A stretch of DNA of 64,000 nucleotides from Acidobacteriota bacterium (lineage in GTDB: Bacteria; Acidobacteriota; Polarisedimenticolia; J045). The notes under the pieces are model-generated. The model was not told the origin of the DNA. It saw only the letters and a list, made by a program, of their open reading frames with translations, and did no database searches. Position numbers and translations under genes: made by a program. The stretch covers positions 1 through 64,000 of the forward strand of contig JAGOJY010000017.1 in the NCBI GenBank assembly GCA_017994815.1, written 5' to 3'. Position 1 is the first letter of the stretch; every line of letters begins with the position of its first letter. This document shows, piece after piece, positions 55,368 through 63,857 of this stretch.

Positions 55368-55970
55368 TCAGGTGCGCGACACCGACGGGTGGCCGTCGAT
55401 CCACAGGCGCCACGGCAACGCGGCGTGCTCGCCGGCGTAATCGACGCCGATGCGCGCGCCGCGTGCGATGCGCCGCGCCGGGACCGCCGGGGCATCGAGC
55501 AGGACCAGCGGCCCGGCGGTGAGGTCGGTCCCGTTGAGCCGCCGGTCGACGCCGAGCGCCCGGCACAGGTTCCCCGGGCCGGCCAAAAGCCGCGCCTCGC
55601 GGATCCCCGGGCGACGCGCGCGCATCAGCTCGATCCCCGCCAGTGGCTCCGCCGCGCGCAGCAGGACCGCCTCCGGGCGCCCCGCCACCGACGCCACGAC
55701 GTTCATGCAGAAGTGCATCCCGTAGATGAAGTACACGTAGACGTGGCCGCCGGGGCCGTACATGACCTCGTTGCGCGCCGTGCGGCGGCCCCCCGACGAG
55801 TGCGCGGCCCGGTCCGCCGGACCGCGGTACGCCTCGACCTCGACGATGCGAGCCGAGACGACGCCTCCCGGCGCCTCGTGCCGCAGCTCCTTGCCCAGGA
55901 GCGCGCGCGCGAGGCGCAGCGCATCGCGCAGGTAGAACTCGCGCGGCAGGACCCGGCGATCGTGCGGCAT
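55368..55970 (-). CDS. mpg: DNA-3-methyladenine glycosylase (AAG/MPG type)
   Basis: The 200-residue protein excises alkylated purines. Motifs are LLGKELRHEAPGGVVSARIVEVEAYRGPADRAAHSSGGRRTARNEVMYGPGGHVYVYFIYGMHFCMNVVA in pieces: catalytic Glu in EVEAYRGP, the DxAxHS segment, and the YVYFIYGMHxCMNVV core. The end has RLNGTDLTAGPLVL and GARIGVDYA. The length fits the family. It is divergent from cstA, with 54 bp between the starts. Confidence 0.94.
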   Translation of the reverse strand: MPHDRRVLPREFYLRDALRLARALLGKELRHEAPGGVVSARIVEVEAYRGPADRAAHSSGGRRTARNEVMYGPGGHVYVYFIYGMHFCMNVVASVAGRPEAVLLRAAEPLAGIELMRARRPGIREARLLAGPGNLCRALGVDRRLNGTDLTAGPLVLLDAPAVPARRIARGARIGVDYAGEHAALPWRLWIDGHPSVSRT

Positions 55971-56024
55971 CGGCAGGGCAGAGGATACCCTCGGCCCCGC
56001 CGGGCTCGGGTATCCTTCCCGGCC

Positions 56025-58073
56025 ATGCGATACCTCTTGTGGGCTGCCGTGGCGGTGGCGGGCGCGCTGGCCTTCGGAACGGTGGCGCTCTCGCGCGGCG
56101 AGACGGTCTCGGCCGCGTACCTCGTGCTCGCCGCCGTCTGCGTGTACCTGATCGCCTACCGCTTCTACTCGCTGTTCATCGCCCGGCGCGTGTTCCGCCT
56201 CGACGACGCCAACGTCACGCCGGCCTACCGCCACAACGACGGCCGCGACTTCGTCCCGACCAACCGCTGGGTCGTCTTCGGCCACCACTTCGCCGCGATC
56301 GCCGGCCCCGGGCCGCTGATCGGCCCGGTCCTCGCAGCGCAGTTCGGCTACCTGCCCGGGACGATCTGGATCCTCGTCGGCGTCGTGCTCGGCGGCGCGG
56401 TGCAGGACATGGTGATCCTCGTCGCGAGCCTGCGCCGCGACGGGCGCTCGCTGGCCAAGATGGCCCGCGACTACCTCGGCCGCTGGGGCGCGCTCGCCGC
56501 GACGCTCGGGATCCTGCTGATCATGGTGATCCTGATCGCGGTGCTCGGGCTGGTCGTGGTCAACGCGCTCGCCGAGAGCCCGTGGGGCGTGTTCACCGTC
56601 GGCGCGACGATCCCGATCGCGATGGCGATGGGCCTGATCATGCGCGGTGGGCACGGACGGCAGGTCTGGATCGCGACCGGTTTCGGCCTCGTCCTGCTGC
56701 TGGGGGCGCTGGTCGGCGGGCACTACGTGGCCGAGCACCCGACCCTCGGGCCGGCCTTCACCCTACCGCACGTTCCGCTCGGGATCCTGGTGATTGTCTA
56801 CGGGCTCGCGGCCTCGATCCTGCCGGTCTGGCTGCTGCTCGCGCCGCGCGACTACCTGTCCACGTTCGTCAAGCTCGGGACGATCTTCGCGCTCGCCGGC
56901 GGCATCCTCGCCGTGCGTCCCGACCTGCACCTGCCGGCGGTGACACAGTTCGCCAACGGCACGGGGCCGATCTTCGGCGGCAAGATCTTCCCCTTCTGCT
57001 TCATCACGATCGCCTGCGGCGCGATCTCCGGCTTCCACGCGCTGATCGCCAGCGGCACCACGCCCAAGCTCCTGAAGCGCGAGACCGACGCCCGCACGAT
57101 CGGCTACGGCGCGATGCTCCTCGAGAGCTTCGTCGCGATCATGGCGATGATCGCCGCGGCTTCGCTCCCTCCCGGCCAGTACTTCGCGATCAACACCAAC
57201 CGCCCGCTGGAGTGGATCAGCCAGCAGGGCTACCCGGTGACGCAGGCCGAGATGGAACTGCTCGCCGAGCGGGTCGGGGAACGCTCGGTGATCGCCCGCA
57301 CCGGCGGCGCGCCGTGCCTGGCGGTCGGGATGGCCGAGATCTTCCACCGCTTCCTCGGCGGCCCACAGGTCGCGGCGCTGTGGTACCACTTCGCGATCAT
57401 GTTCGAGGCGCTGTTCATCCTGACCACGCTCGACGCGGGCACGCGCGTCGGGCGCTACATCCTGCAGGACGCGCTGGCCCGCGCTGCCCCGCGCATCGCG
57501 GGCAGCAGCTGGAGCGCCAACGTCGCGACCAGCGTCGTCTTCGTGGCGGCGTGGGGCTATTTCCTGATGGCCGGCGTGATCGACCCGCACGGCGGGATCC
57601 GCGCGCTGTGGCCGCTGTTCGGCATCGCCAACCAGCTCCTCGCCGCGACGGCGCTGACGATCGGCACGACGATCCTGTTCCGCACCGGGAAGAAGCGCTT
57701 CGCCTGGATCACGCTCGTGCCGCTGGTGTTCCTGCTCGCGGTGACGATGACTGCCGGCGTGGAGTACGTCCTGCACCCCGACCCGCGGATCGGCTTCCTC
57801 GCGCGGGCCGGCGCGATCGAGAGCGGCGCGATCGCCGTGGACGAGGCGACCCGCGGGATCCAGGCGTTCAATGCCCGGCTCGACGCCGTGCTGGCGGGCG
57901 TGTTCCTGGTGCTGGTGGCGACGGTCGTGATCTCCGCGCTGCGCGAGTGGCGGCACGTGCTCGCCGGCCGGCGCCCGATCGAGCCCGACCCGCCGCTCGT
58001 CCCCGCTTCCGGCGGCGGCGGGCTCGCCTTCGGCGAGGTGCCGCCCTCGGCCGGCGGCATGCGGTGCTGCTGA
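56025..58073 (+). CDS. cstA: Carbon starvation protein CstA (peptide/pyruvate transporter family)
   Basis: The 682-residue membrane protein has about sixteen helices. It begins LLWAAVAVAGALAFGTVAL and carries the CstA core: FVPTNRWVVFGHHFAAIAGPGPLIGPVLAAQFG, GVVLGGAVQDMVIL, ACGAISGFHALIASGTTPK and FEALFILTTLDAGTRVGRY in short segments. Homologues import peptides or pyruvate under carbon limitation. It ends with a short Gly/Pro tail and a Cys-Cys pair. No companion YbdD gene follows; a stable hairpin does. Confidence 0.94.
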   Translation: MRYLLWAAVAVAGALAFGTVALSRGETVSAAYLVLAAVCVYLIAYRFYSLFIARRVFRLDDANVTPAYRHNDGRDFVPTNRWVVFGHHFAAIAGPGPLIGPVLAAQFGYLPGTIWILVGVVLGGAVQDMVILVASLRRDGRSLAKMARDYLGRWGALAATLGILLIMVILIAVLGLVVVNALAESPWGVFTVGATIPIAMAMGLIMRGGHGRQVWIATGFGLVLLLGALVGGHYVAEHPTLGPAFTLPHVPLGILVIVYGLAASILPVWLLLAPRDYLSTFVKLGTIFALAGGILAVRPDLHLPAVTQFANGTGPIFGGKIFPFCFITIACGAISGFHALIASGTTPKLLKRETDARTIGYGAMLLESFVAIMAMIAAASLPPGQYFAINTNRPLEWISQQGYPVTQAEMELLAERVGERSVIARTGGAPCLAVGMAEIFHRFLGGPQVAALWYHFAIMFEALFILTTLDAGTRVGRYILQDALARAAPRIAGSSWSANVATSVVFVAAWGYFLMAGVIDPHGGIRALWPLFGIANQLLAATALTIGTTILFRTGKKRFAWITLVPLVFLLAVTMTAGVEYVLHPDPRIGFLARAGAIESGAIAVDEATRGIQAFNARLDAVLAGVFLVLVATVVISALREWRHVLAGRRPIEPDPPLVPASGGGGLAFGEVPPSAGGMRCC

Positions 58074-58076
58074 CCC

Positions 58077-58098
58077 GGGGACGGGTTACCCTGTCCCC
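58077..58098. repeat. Hairpin GGGGACGGG/CCC-T-GTCCCC after cstA
   Basis: A 9-bp stem with a single bulged T and a 3-base loop starts 3 bp after the cstA stop. Its GGGGAC core matches the repeats at 20509 and 29075. It has no clear T-tract on either strand and may act as a transcript-stabilising or terminating element. Confidence 0.5.
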
Positions 58099-58117
58099 CG
58101 GTTTCGAGGAGGAAACG

Positions 58118-59314
58118 ATGGCGATCGGCGATCCGATGATCTCGCAGAAGCTGGCCCAGGTCCCCGCGATCCTGAAGGAGAAGGGGTTCGACGCCTGGCT
58201 CCTGTTCGCGCGCGAGTCGCACACGATCCACGACCCGGCGTTCGACCTGGTGGTCGGCCCGAACGTCACGTGGCAGTCGGCGTTCCTCCTCGGCGCGGGC
58301 GGCGAGAGGATCGCGATCGTCGGCAGCCTGGACAAGGCCAACCAGGAGATGCACGGCCACTACCCCGAGATCATCGGCTACGTCGGCGGCGTCTCGGCCG
58401 AGCTGCGCAAGGCGCTCGAGCGGCTCGACCCCCAGCGCATCGCGATCAACTACTCCGTCAGCGACGTGATGGCCGACGGGCTGACGCACGGAATGTACCT
58501 GACGCTGCTGCAGGCGCTGGAGGGGACGCCCTACGCCGCGCGCCTGGAGTCGAGCGCGCCGATCGTGGCCGCGCTGCGCGGGCGCAAGTCGGAGGGCGAA
58601 AGGGCGCGGATCCGCGCCGCGTGCGCGGAGACCGTCGCGATCTTCGACCGCCTCACGCCGCGGCTGAAGGCCGGGCAGACCGAGAAAAACGTCGCGGCGC
58701 TGATCCGCGAGGAACTGGAGCGCGCGGGGCTGGAGCCGGCCTGGGACGTCGAGCACTGCCCGGCCGTCTTCACCGGCCCCGACTCGGCCGGCGCACACGC
58801 CGGCCCGACCGACCGGCCGATCGAGCCGGGCCACGTGATGAACGTCGACTTCGGCGTGCGCAAGGACGGCTACTGCTCCGACCTGCAGCGCACGTGGTAC
58901 TTCCTGCGCAAGGGCGAGCAGCGCGCGCCCGACGCCGTGCAGCGCGGGTTCGACACGATCGTGCAGGCGATCCGCGAGGCCGCGCGGGCCCTGCGCCCCG
59001 GCGTCAAGGGCGGCGACGTGGACACGGTCGCCCGCTCGTACATCACCGATCGCGGCTACCCGGAGTTTCCGCACGCCCTCGGACACCAGATCGGCCGCGT
59101 GGCGCACGACGGCGCGGGGCTGCTGTGTCCGCGCTGGGAGCGCTACGGCGAGTTGCCGGAGCTGCCGGTCGAGGCCGGCCAGTGTTACACCCTCGAGCCG
59201 CGCCTGACGATCGAAGGCCACGGCATCGCGACCTGCGAGGAGATCGTCGCCGTCGCCGACGGCGGGTGCGAGTGGCTCTCCCGCCCGCAGGACGAGCTGT
59301 ACGTCGTTTCGTAG
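58118..59314 (+). CDS. M24-family metallopeptidase (Xaa-Pro aminopeptidase-like)
   Basis: The 398-residue protein has an N-terminal creatinase-like domain (about 1-155) and an M24 pita-bread domain (about 160-398). Visible metal-site motifs are MNVDFGVRKDGYCSDLQRTWYF (two Asp), FPHALGHQIGRVAHDGAG (His) and CYTLEPRLTIEGHGIATCEEIV (two Glu). GAGGAGGAAACG precedes the ATG. It is likely cytoplasmic and cleaves X-Pro peptides or a related substrate. Confidence 0.9.
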   Translation: MAIGDPMISQKLAQVPAILKEKGFDAWLLFARESHTIHDPAFDLVVGPNVTWQSAFLLGAGGERIAIVGSLDKANQEMHGHYPEIIGYVGGVSAELRKALERLDPQRIAINYSVSDVMADGLTHGMYLTLLQALEGTPYAARLESSAPIVAALRGRKSEGERARIRAACAETVAIFDRLTPRLKAGQTEKNVAALIREELERAGLEPAWDVEHCPAVFTGPDSAGAHAGPTDRPIEPGHVMNVDFGVRKDGYCSDLQRTWYFLRKGEQRAPDAVQRGFDTIVQAIREAARALRPGVKGGDVDTVARSYITDRGYPEFPHALGHQIGRVAHDGAGLLCPRWERYGELPELPVEAGQCYTLEPRLTIEGHGIATCEEIVAVADGGCEWLSRPQDELYVVS

Positions 59315-59360
59315 CGGTTGCCGACAGGCGACCCGCCCCCGCGCGCGGTAACCTCGGTTC

Positions 59361-61058
59361 GTGGACCTCGAGAACGCGCGCGTCGCGCGCATGCTGCGCG
59401 ACTATGCCGACCTGCTCGAAGCGCAGGGCACCGACGCCTACCGCGTGCGCGCCTACCGCGCCGCCGCGCACACCGTCGAGCGCGTCGTGGAGTCGCTCCC
59501 GGAGCTGGTCCGGCGCGACCCCGCCGGGCTGACGCGCCTTCCCGGGATCGGCAAGTCGATCGCGGCGCGCATCGCCGAGTACATCGAGACCGGCTCCGTG
59601 GCGCGGCTGGAGGAGCTGCGCCGCAGCGCGCCGCCGCCGCTCCCCGCCCTGCGCGTGCCCGGCCTCGGCCCGCAGCGGGCGCGCGCGCTCGTGCAGGCGC
59701 TCGGCGTCTCGTCGCTGGAGGAGCTGCGGAGCGCCGCGCGCGCGGGCCGCGTGCGCGCCGTCCCGGGCTTCGGCGCGAAGACCGAGGAGCGGCTGCTGCG
59801 CGAGCTGGACGAACTCGGAAACGCCGCGCCGGTCGTGCCGCGCTACGTGGCGCTGGAGGCGGCCGAGCCGCTTCTGGCCGTCGCGCGCGCGCTCCCCGGC
59901 GTCGTCGCGGCCGAGATCGCCGGTGATCTGCGGCGCCGCCGCGACGTCGCCGAGCGGGTCGATCTCGCGCTCGCCGCGCGCGATCCCGCGCGCACGCTCG
60001 ACACGATGGCGCGCCACCCCGAGATCGCGGAGCTTGGCCAGCGCGACGGCGAGCGCTTCGACGCACGCTTGCGCGGAGGACTGCCGCTGCGGGTCGTCGC
60101 CTCGCGCCCGGGGCAGTTCGGCGTCGCGCTGCACGCGGCGACCGGATCCGAGGCGCACGTGCAGGCGCTCCGCGCGCTGGCGGCGACGCGAGGCGTCGAC
60201 CTCGCGCGCGTCCGCGCCGCCGACGAGGAGGAGCTGTTCTCGCGCCTCGCGCTGCCGTGGATTCCGCCCGAGCTGCGCGAGGGGCGTGGCGAGATCGCGG
60301 CGGCGCGGGCCGGGACCTTGCCGCGGCTGATCACGCGCGAGGACCTGCGCGGCGATCTCCAGATGCACACCACGGCGACGGACGGCCGCGACACGCTGGA
60401 AGCGATGGCGCGCGCCGCGCAGGCCCGCGGCTACGAGTACATCGCGATCACCGAGCACACGCCGGCCGTGCGCGTGGTCCGCGGCCTCGACGCCGAGGGC
60501 TTCCGCCGGCAGTGGCGCGAGATCGACGCGCTGAACCGGCGCCTTGCGGGAGTCCGCGTCCTCAAGAGCGTCGAGGTCGACATCCTCGGCGACGGCGCGC
60601 TCGACCTGGACGACCAAACGCTGCGCGGGTTCGACCTCGTGCTGGCCTCGATCCACTCGAAGTTCGACCTGCCCGAAAAAGAGCAGACCCGCCGCGTCCT
60701 GCGCGCGCTGCGCCACCCCAGCGTGGACGTCTTTGCCCACCCCGAGGGCCGGCGGATCGGCCACCGCCGCGGGGCGCGGTTCGACTGGGAAGCCGTCATC
60801 GCCGCCGCGGCCGGGCTGGGCAAGGCGATCGAGATCAACGCCAGCCCCGACCGCCTCGACGCGACCGCGGAGGTCGCACGGGACGCGATCGGCAAGGGAG
60901 TGCTGCTGACGATCTCCACCGACGCGCACAGCACGTCCGAGCTGGACCTCGTCGGCTGGGGCGTGGACCAGGCCCGCCGCGCCTGGGCCGAGCCGCGCCA
61001 CGTCCTCAACGCCCTCGCGCTTGCGGACCTCCTCGCGCGATTGCCAAGACGACATTGA
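59361..61058 (+). CDS. polX: PolX-type protein: degenerate DNA polymerase X domain plus PHP domain
   Basis: The 565-residue protein has helix-hairpin-helix regions (LTRLPGIGKSIAARIAEYIETG, VPGLGPQRARALV, VPGFGAKTEERLL), a PolX nucleotidyltransferase region (about 155-310) and a PHP domain (about 325-565) with DLQMHTTATDG, ITEHTP, FAHPEGR and STDAHST. In the usual GDxD catalytic motif this protein has E198-R199-V200-D201, so the first catalytic Asp is Arg and polymerase activity is doubtful. The PHP metal site (His336, and the AHPEG and TDAH His) looks intact, apart from Gln at the first His position. The start is a GTG at 59361. Confidence 0.87.
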   Translation: MDLENARVARMLRDYADLLEAQGTDAYRVRAYRAAAHTVERVVESLPELVRRDPAGLTRLPGIGKSIAARIAEYIETGSVARLEELRRSAPPPLPALRVPGLGPQRARALVQALGVSSLEELRSAARAGRVRAVPGFGAKTEERLLRELDELGNAAPVVPRYVALEAAEPLLAVARALPGVVAAEIAGDLRRRRDVAERVDLALAARDPARTLDTMARHPEIAELGQRDGERFDARLRGGLPLRVVASRPGQFGVALHAATGSEAHVQALRALAATRGVDLARVRAADEEELFSRLALPWIPPELREGRGEIAAARAGTLPRLITREDLRGDLQMHTTATDGRDTLEAMARAAQARGYEYIAITEHTPAVRVVRGLDAEGFRRQWREIDALNRRLAGVRVLKSVEVDILGDGALDLDDQTLRGFDLVLASIHSKFDLPEKEQTRRVLRALRHPSVDVFAHPEGRRIGHRRGARFDWEAVIAAAAGLGKAIEINASPDRLDATAEVARDAIGKGVLLTISTDAHSTSELDLVGWGVDQARRAWAEPRHVLNALALADLLARLPRRH

Positions 61059-61138
61059 CGGCACAGGCGATCGGTGCGCCGATACGTGCATCGCGCCTGA
61101 TCAGGCGGTCGCACCTGTCGCCGTGGTATGAATCGCCG
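61059..61138. repeat. 14-bp perfect palindrome in a convergent gap
   Basis: CGCCTGATCAGGCG (61094-61107) is a perfect palindrome between polX and the TerB-family gene. It could be a bidirectional termination element or a protein site; no T-tract follows. Confidence 0.4.
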
Positions 61139-61663
61139 TCAGGCCGGGCCGCCGCGCAGGACGTTGAGGTGGTCGCGGTAGGCGAGGCGCGCGGCGATGA
61201 AGTCGCGGTGCTCGAGCCCCAGCTCGTCGGCGACGCGGCGGATCTCGTTGTCCTCCAGCGTCGAGATCCCGCCCTCGCTGGCGGACACGGCGAAGAGGCT
61301 CTCCAACAGCGCGACCTTCTGCTCCGGCGTCGCGCCGCGCGCGAACTCGCGCGTGACGAGAAAGTTCTCGGTCCCGCCGAAGAGCACGTTCTGCGATTTC
61401 GCGATCTGCACGACGAGCACCGCCTGCTCCTCGGGCAGGCCCAGCTTCTCGCGGACGATCCGCTCCATCTGGGCCGACTCCTCGGGCGTGATCCGGCTGT
61501 CGGCATTCGCGACGCGCCCGAGGATGTAGGCGAACGCCGCGATCGACCGCGCCCGCTCCGGTTCCAGCCGGTCCAGCGCCGCGACGATGCGGCGCACCGC
61601 CGCCGTGTCCTGCTCGTCGTGACCCGGATCGGCCGCGCGCCCGAACAGCTTCCAGATCGACAT
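61139..61663 (-). CDS. TerB-family (tellurite-resistance-like) protein
   Basis: The 174-residue helical protein has the TerB arrangement: FAYILGRVANADSRITPEESAQMERIV, then LLESLFAVSASEGGISTLEDNEIRRVADELGL, two related helical repeats with acidic loops that bind metal in homologues. There is no ter operon here, so resistance to tellurite should not be assumed. The ATG at 61663 lies after a GAGG motif, 10 bp after the AhpD-like stop. Confidence 0.88.
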   Translation of the reverse strand: MSIWKLFGRAADPGHDEQDTAAVRRIVAALDRLEPERARSIAAFAYILGRVANADSRITPEESAQMERIVREKLGLPEEQAVLVVQIAKSQNVLFGGTENFLVTREFARGATPEQKVALLESLFAVSASEGGISTLEDNEIRRVADELGLEHRDFIAARLAYRDHLNVLRGGPA

Positions 61664-61673
61664 GGTCAATGCC

Positions 61674-62051
61674 TCACAGTTCCGGCAGCGCGCCGGCCGC
61701 CTCGGCGCGGCGCAGCTGCTCCAACGTGTCGAAGGCGTGCCGCAGGTGCGGGATCACGATCGAACCCCCGACGACCAGCGCGACGTTGAGCGCGTCGTGC
61801 AGCTCCGGATCGCCCAATCCCTGCCGGACGCAGGCGACGAGGTGGTAGTCGATGCAGTCGTTGCAGCGCAGGACGGCCGAGGCGACCAGCCCGAGCAGCT
61901 CCTTCGTGCGTCGGTCCAGCGCGCCGTCGGCGTAGGCCTGCGTGTCGAGGCTGAAGAAGCGCTTCAGCCCGAGGTGCCCCGCGCCGAGGATCTTCTCGTT
62001 CATCTGCCGCCGGTACGAGACGAACTGCTCGAGATCGAAGCGTTCGGCCAC
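61674..62051 (-). CDS. Carboxymuconolactone decarboxylase / AhpD-like protein
   Basis: The 125-residue all-helical protein has the AhpD active-site motif RCNDCIDYHLVACVRQG, with CxxC followed by a His three residues on. In AhpD this supports thiol-disulfide exchange. The start is the GTG at 62051 with GGAGG 5 bases upstream; the frame runs 12 codons further upstream through the terminator hairpin, which is unlikely to be translated. It is followed by the TerB gene 10 bp later, so they are probably one operon. Confidence 0.88.
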   Translation of the reverse strand: MAERFDLEQFVSYRRQMNEKILGAGHLGLKRFFSLDTQAYADGALDRRTKELLGLVASAVLRCNDCIDYHLVACVRQGLGDPELHDALNVALVVGGSIVIPHLRHAFDTLEQLRRAEAAGALPEL

Positions 62052-62060
62052 CGTCGCCTC

Positions 62061-62101
62061 CCAAAACGAAACGCGCCGCGACGGCACCCGCCGCGGCGCG
62101 T
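62061..62101 (-). terminator. Intrinsic terminator after the CsgG-like gene
   Basis: A perfect 10-bp stem (ACGCGCCGCG/CGCGGCGCGT, arms 62071-62080 and 62092-62101) with an 11-base loop is followed on the minus strand by TTTCGTTTTGG. It begins 20 bp after the CsgG-like stop and ends before the AhpD-like gene's ribosome site. Confidence 0.8.
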
Positions 62102-62120
62102 CATTCTCTCCCTCGGGGCG

Positions 62121-63053
62121 CTACTTCGCGAGGTCGAACAGCGGCGACGGCACCCAGCCCTCGTTCCCCAGCTCGTCGGAGACCTTCCACCAGATCCCCT
62201 TCTTCTCGCCGGTCGGGTAGAGCATCATCCCCGGCTCCAACTCGCGCACCACCTCCGACTTGTTGTTCGCCTCGGTGTACATCGTGCCGGCCTTCGCCAT
62301 GACGACGGACTGCATCACGTTGTCTTCCTTGGCGTCCGGCATGTTCTGCTTGACCTCCTCGACCAGCTTCACGTACGCCTCGAGGTAGGCCATCGTCACC
62401 ACCTGCCCGATCTCGGTGTTGGCGTAGCTGCTCGCGCCGCCGGCCGCGAACCCGCCGCCGCCGAACAACCCGCCCCCGCCGCTCCAGCCGAGGTCGGTCT
62501 TCTTGGCGTGACCCTGGGTCATCGCGACCTGCTCGGTCGAGCGGATGTCGGTCAGCGTCAGCACCACGTCCGCGGTCTTGCTCTTCAGGCTGACCCCGCC
62601 GACCGCCGCGCCGAACTTGCCGCCGACCAGCCCGCCGAGCACGCCGCCGATGTTCTTGCCGCCCGAATTCGCGTTGCGGTTGACGATGTCCGGGACGAGG
62701 ACGTAGTCGGCGGCCTTCATCTGGCCCTTGCCGATGTTCGAGCCGACCCGCATCTCGCCGCCCGAGGCCAGCTCGCGCTCCTGCTGCGCCGACGCGAGGC
62801 CTTTGCCGCGATCGACGAGGGTGAAGCACTTCGACTCGTTGACGAAGATCTTGAGCAGCGCCTCCGGCGACTCGAGGTTGTACGCGACCCACCACTTCTC
62901 CTCGGGCTCGTGGACCGCGAGCGCGCCGATCTTCTTCTCGCAGACCGGGATCTGCGGCGCAGCTTCCTTGGCCGCGACCGCGGTGGCGGTCCAGCCCGCC
63001 CCGACGAGCAGGGCGCCGATCACCAGGTGTGTTTTCTTGCTGGCAGGGAACAT
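62121..63053 (-). CDS. CsgG-like exported protein with C-terminal SH3-like domain
   Basis: The 310-residue protein has a signal peptide (about 1-26). A CsgG-type domain follows (CFTLVDRGKGLASAQQERELASGGEMRVGSNIGKGQMKAADYVLVPDIV in pieces), which in homologues binds peptides or assembles at the outer membrane. A glycine-rich segment (about 195-215) lies before the C-terminal SH3-like domain (about 255-310), with MYTEANNKSEVVREL and WWKVSDELGNEGWVPS. There is no lipobox Cys, so it differs from the curli pore. The ATG at 63053 has GGGGAGG about 9 bases upstream. Confidence 0.82.
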   Translation of the reverse strand: MFPASKKTHLVIGALLVGAGWTATAVAAKEAAPQIPVCEKKIGALAVHEPEEKWWVAYNLESPEALLKIFVNESKCFTLVDRGKGLASAQQERELASGGEMRVGSNIGKGQMKAADYVLVPDIVNRNANSGGKNIGGVLGGLVGGKFGAAVGGVSLKSKTADVVLTLTDIRSTEQVAMTQGHAKKTDLGWSGGGGLFGGGGFAAGGASSYANTEIGQVVTMAYLEAYVKLVEEVKQNMPDAKEDNVMQSVVMAKAGTMYTEANNKSEVVRELEPGMMLYPTGEKKGIWWKVSDELGNEGWVPSPLFDLAK

Positions 63054-63300
63054 CGTTCTCGACCTCCCCGGGAAGTCCCGGTCTCCAGGATGGCTCACGC
63101 TCGATCACCCCGGACCCACACGGTCCGGCGACCCCGCGAACGCGGCACAGGATACCCCCGACTCCGCGGCCGCGCCGCGGTTTTCGCCGGCGTTGATGCA
63201 ATGGTTAGACAGCCCCGCCACCGCCGGCCGCCACCGCCGCACAGCGTTGCGCACCGCCATCCCGCGTTGGAAACTGCCGCCCTTCCCGGAGGACCAGCAA

Positions 63301-63795
63301 ATGAGCGACCGAACACGCGGCACGCTCACGGAGCCGTCCGCGGACCGCGCGGCACGCTACGAGCGCATCGCCTCGCAGCTCGAGGACCTGTTCCGCAAGA
63401 CGACCGATCGCGAGGCGCGCATGGCCACCGCCGCGGCGGTCCTGCACCACAAGATGCCGCACTTCTTCTGGACCGGGTTCTACCGGCTCGTCGGCGAGGA
63501 CCTCGTCGTCGGTCCGTACCAGGGTCCTCTGGCCTGTGCCGTGCTCCCGCGCCGCACCGGCGTGTGCTGGGCCGCGCTGGCGGAGGGGCGCACGATCGTC
63601 GTCCCTGACGTCCACACGTTCCCGGGGCACGTCGCCTGCGACTCGCGCTCGCGCAGCGAGGTCGCGCTGCCGGTCCCGGTCCCGGGCGGCGCCCCGGCCG
63701 GTGTCCTCGACGTGGACAGCGACAAACCCGCGGCGTTCACCGAGGCCGACGCGCGCGGGCTGGAAGCGGTCGCGGCGCTGATTTACCAGCCGTAA
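63301..63795 (+). CDS. msrC: Free methionine-(R)-sulfoxide reductase (GAF-domain fRMsr)
   Basis: The 164-residue GAF protein has the three catalytic/resolving Cys of fRMsr: Cys79 (GPYQGPLAC), Cys89 (GVCWAAL) and Cys113 ([11 protein letters not shown]), which match the positions and spacing in the E. coli enzyme. [10 protein letters not shown] and [18 protein letters not shown] complete the family pattern. It reduces free Met-R-sulfoxide with thioredoxin. GGAGGA lies 8 bases before the ATG. Confidence 0.94.
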   Translation: MSDRTRGTLTEPSADRAARYERIASQLEDLFRKTTDREARMATAAAVLHHKMPHFFWTGFYRLVGEDLVVGPYQGPLACAVLPRRTGVCWAALAEGRTIVVPDVHTFPGHVACDSRSRSEVALPVPVPGGAPAGVLDVDSDKPAAFTEADARGLEAVAALIYQP

Positions 63796-63857
63796 GTCCG
63801 CGACCGCGTTGCCGGTGTTTTCGCGGCGTGGGATATTCCCGTCGCGAGGACCCGCCC

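Noticed and set aside
56025..58118. TGA after the cstA Cys-Cys end read as selenocysteine
   Set aside because: The extended frame has no family similarity, and a stable hairpin typical of a gene end follows directly.
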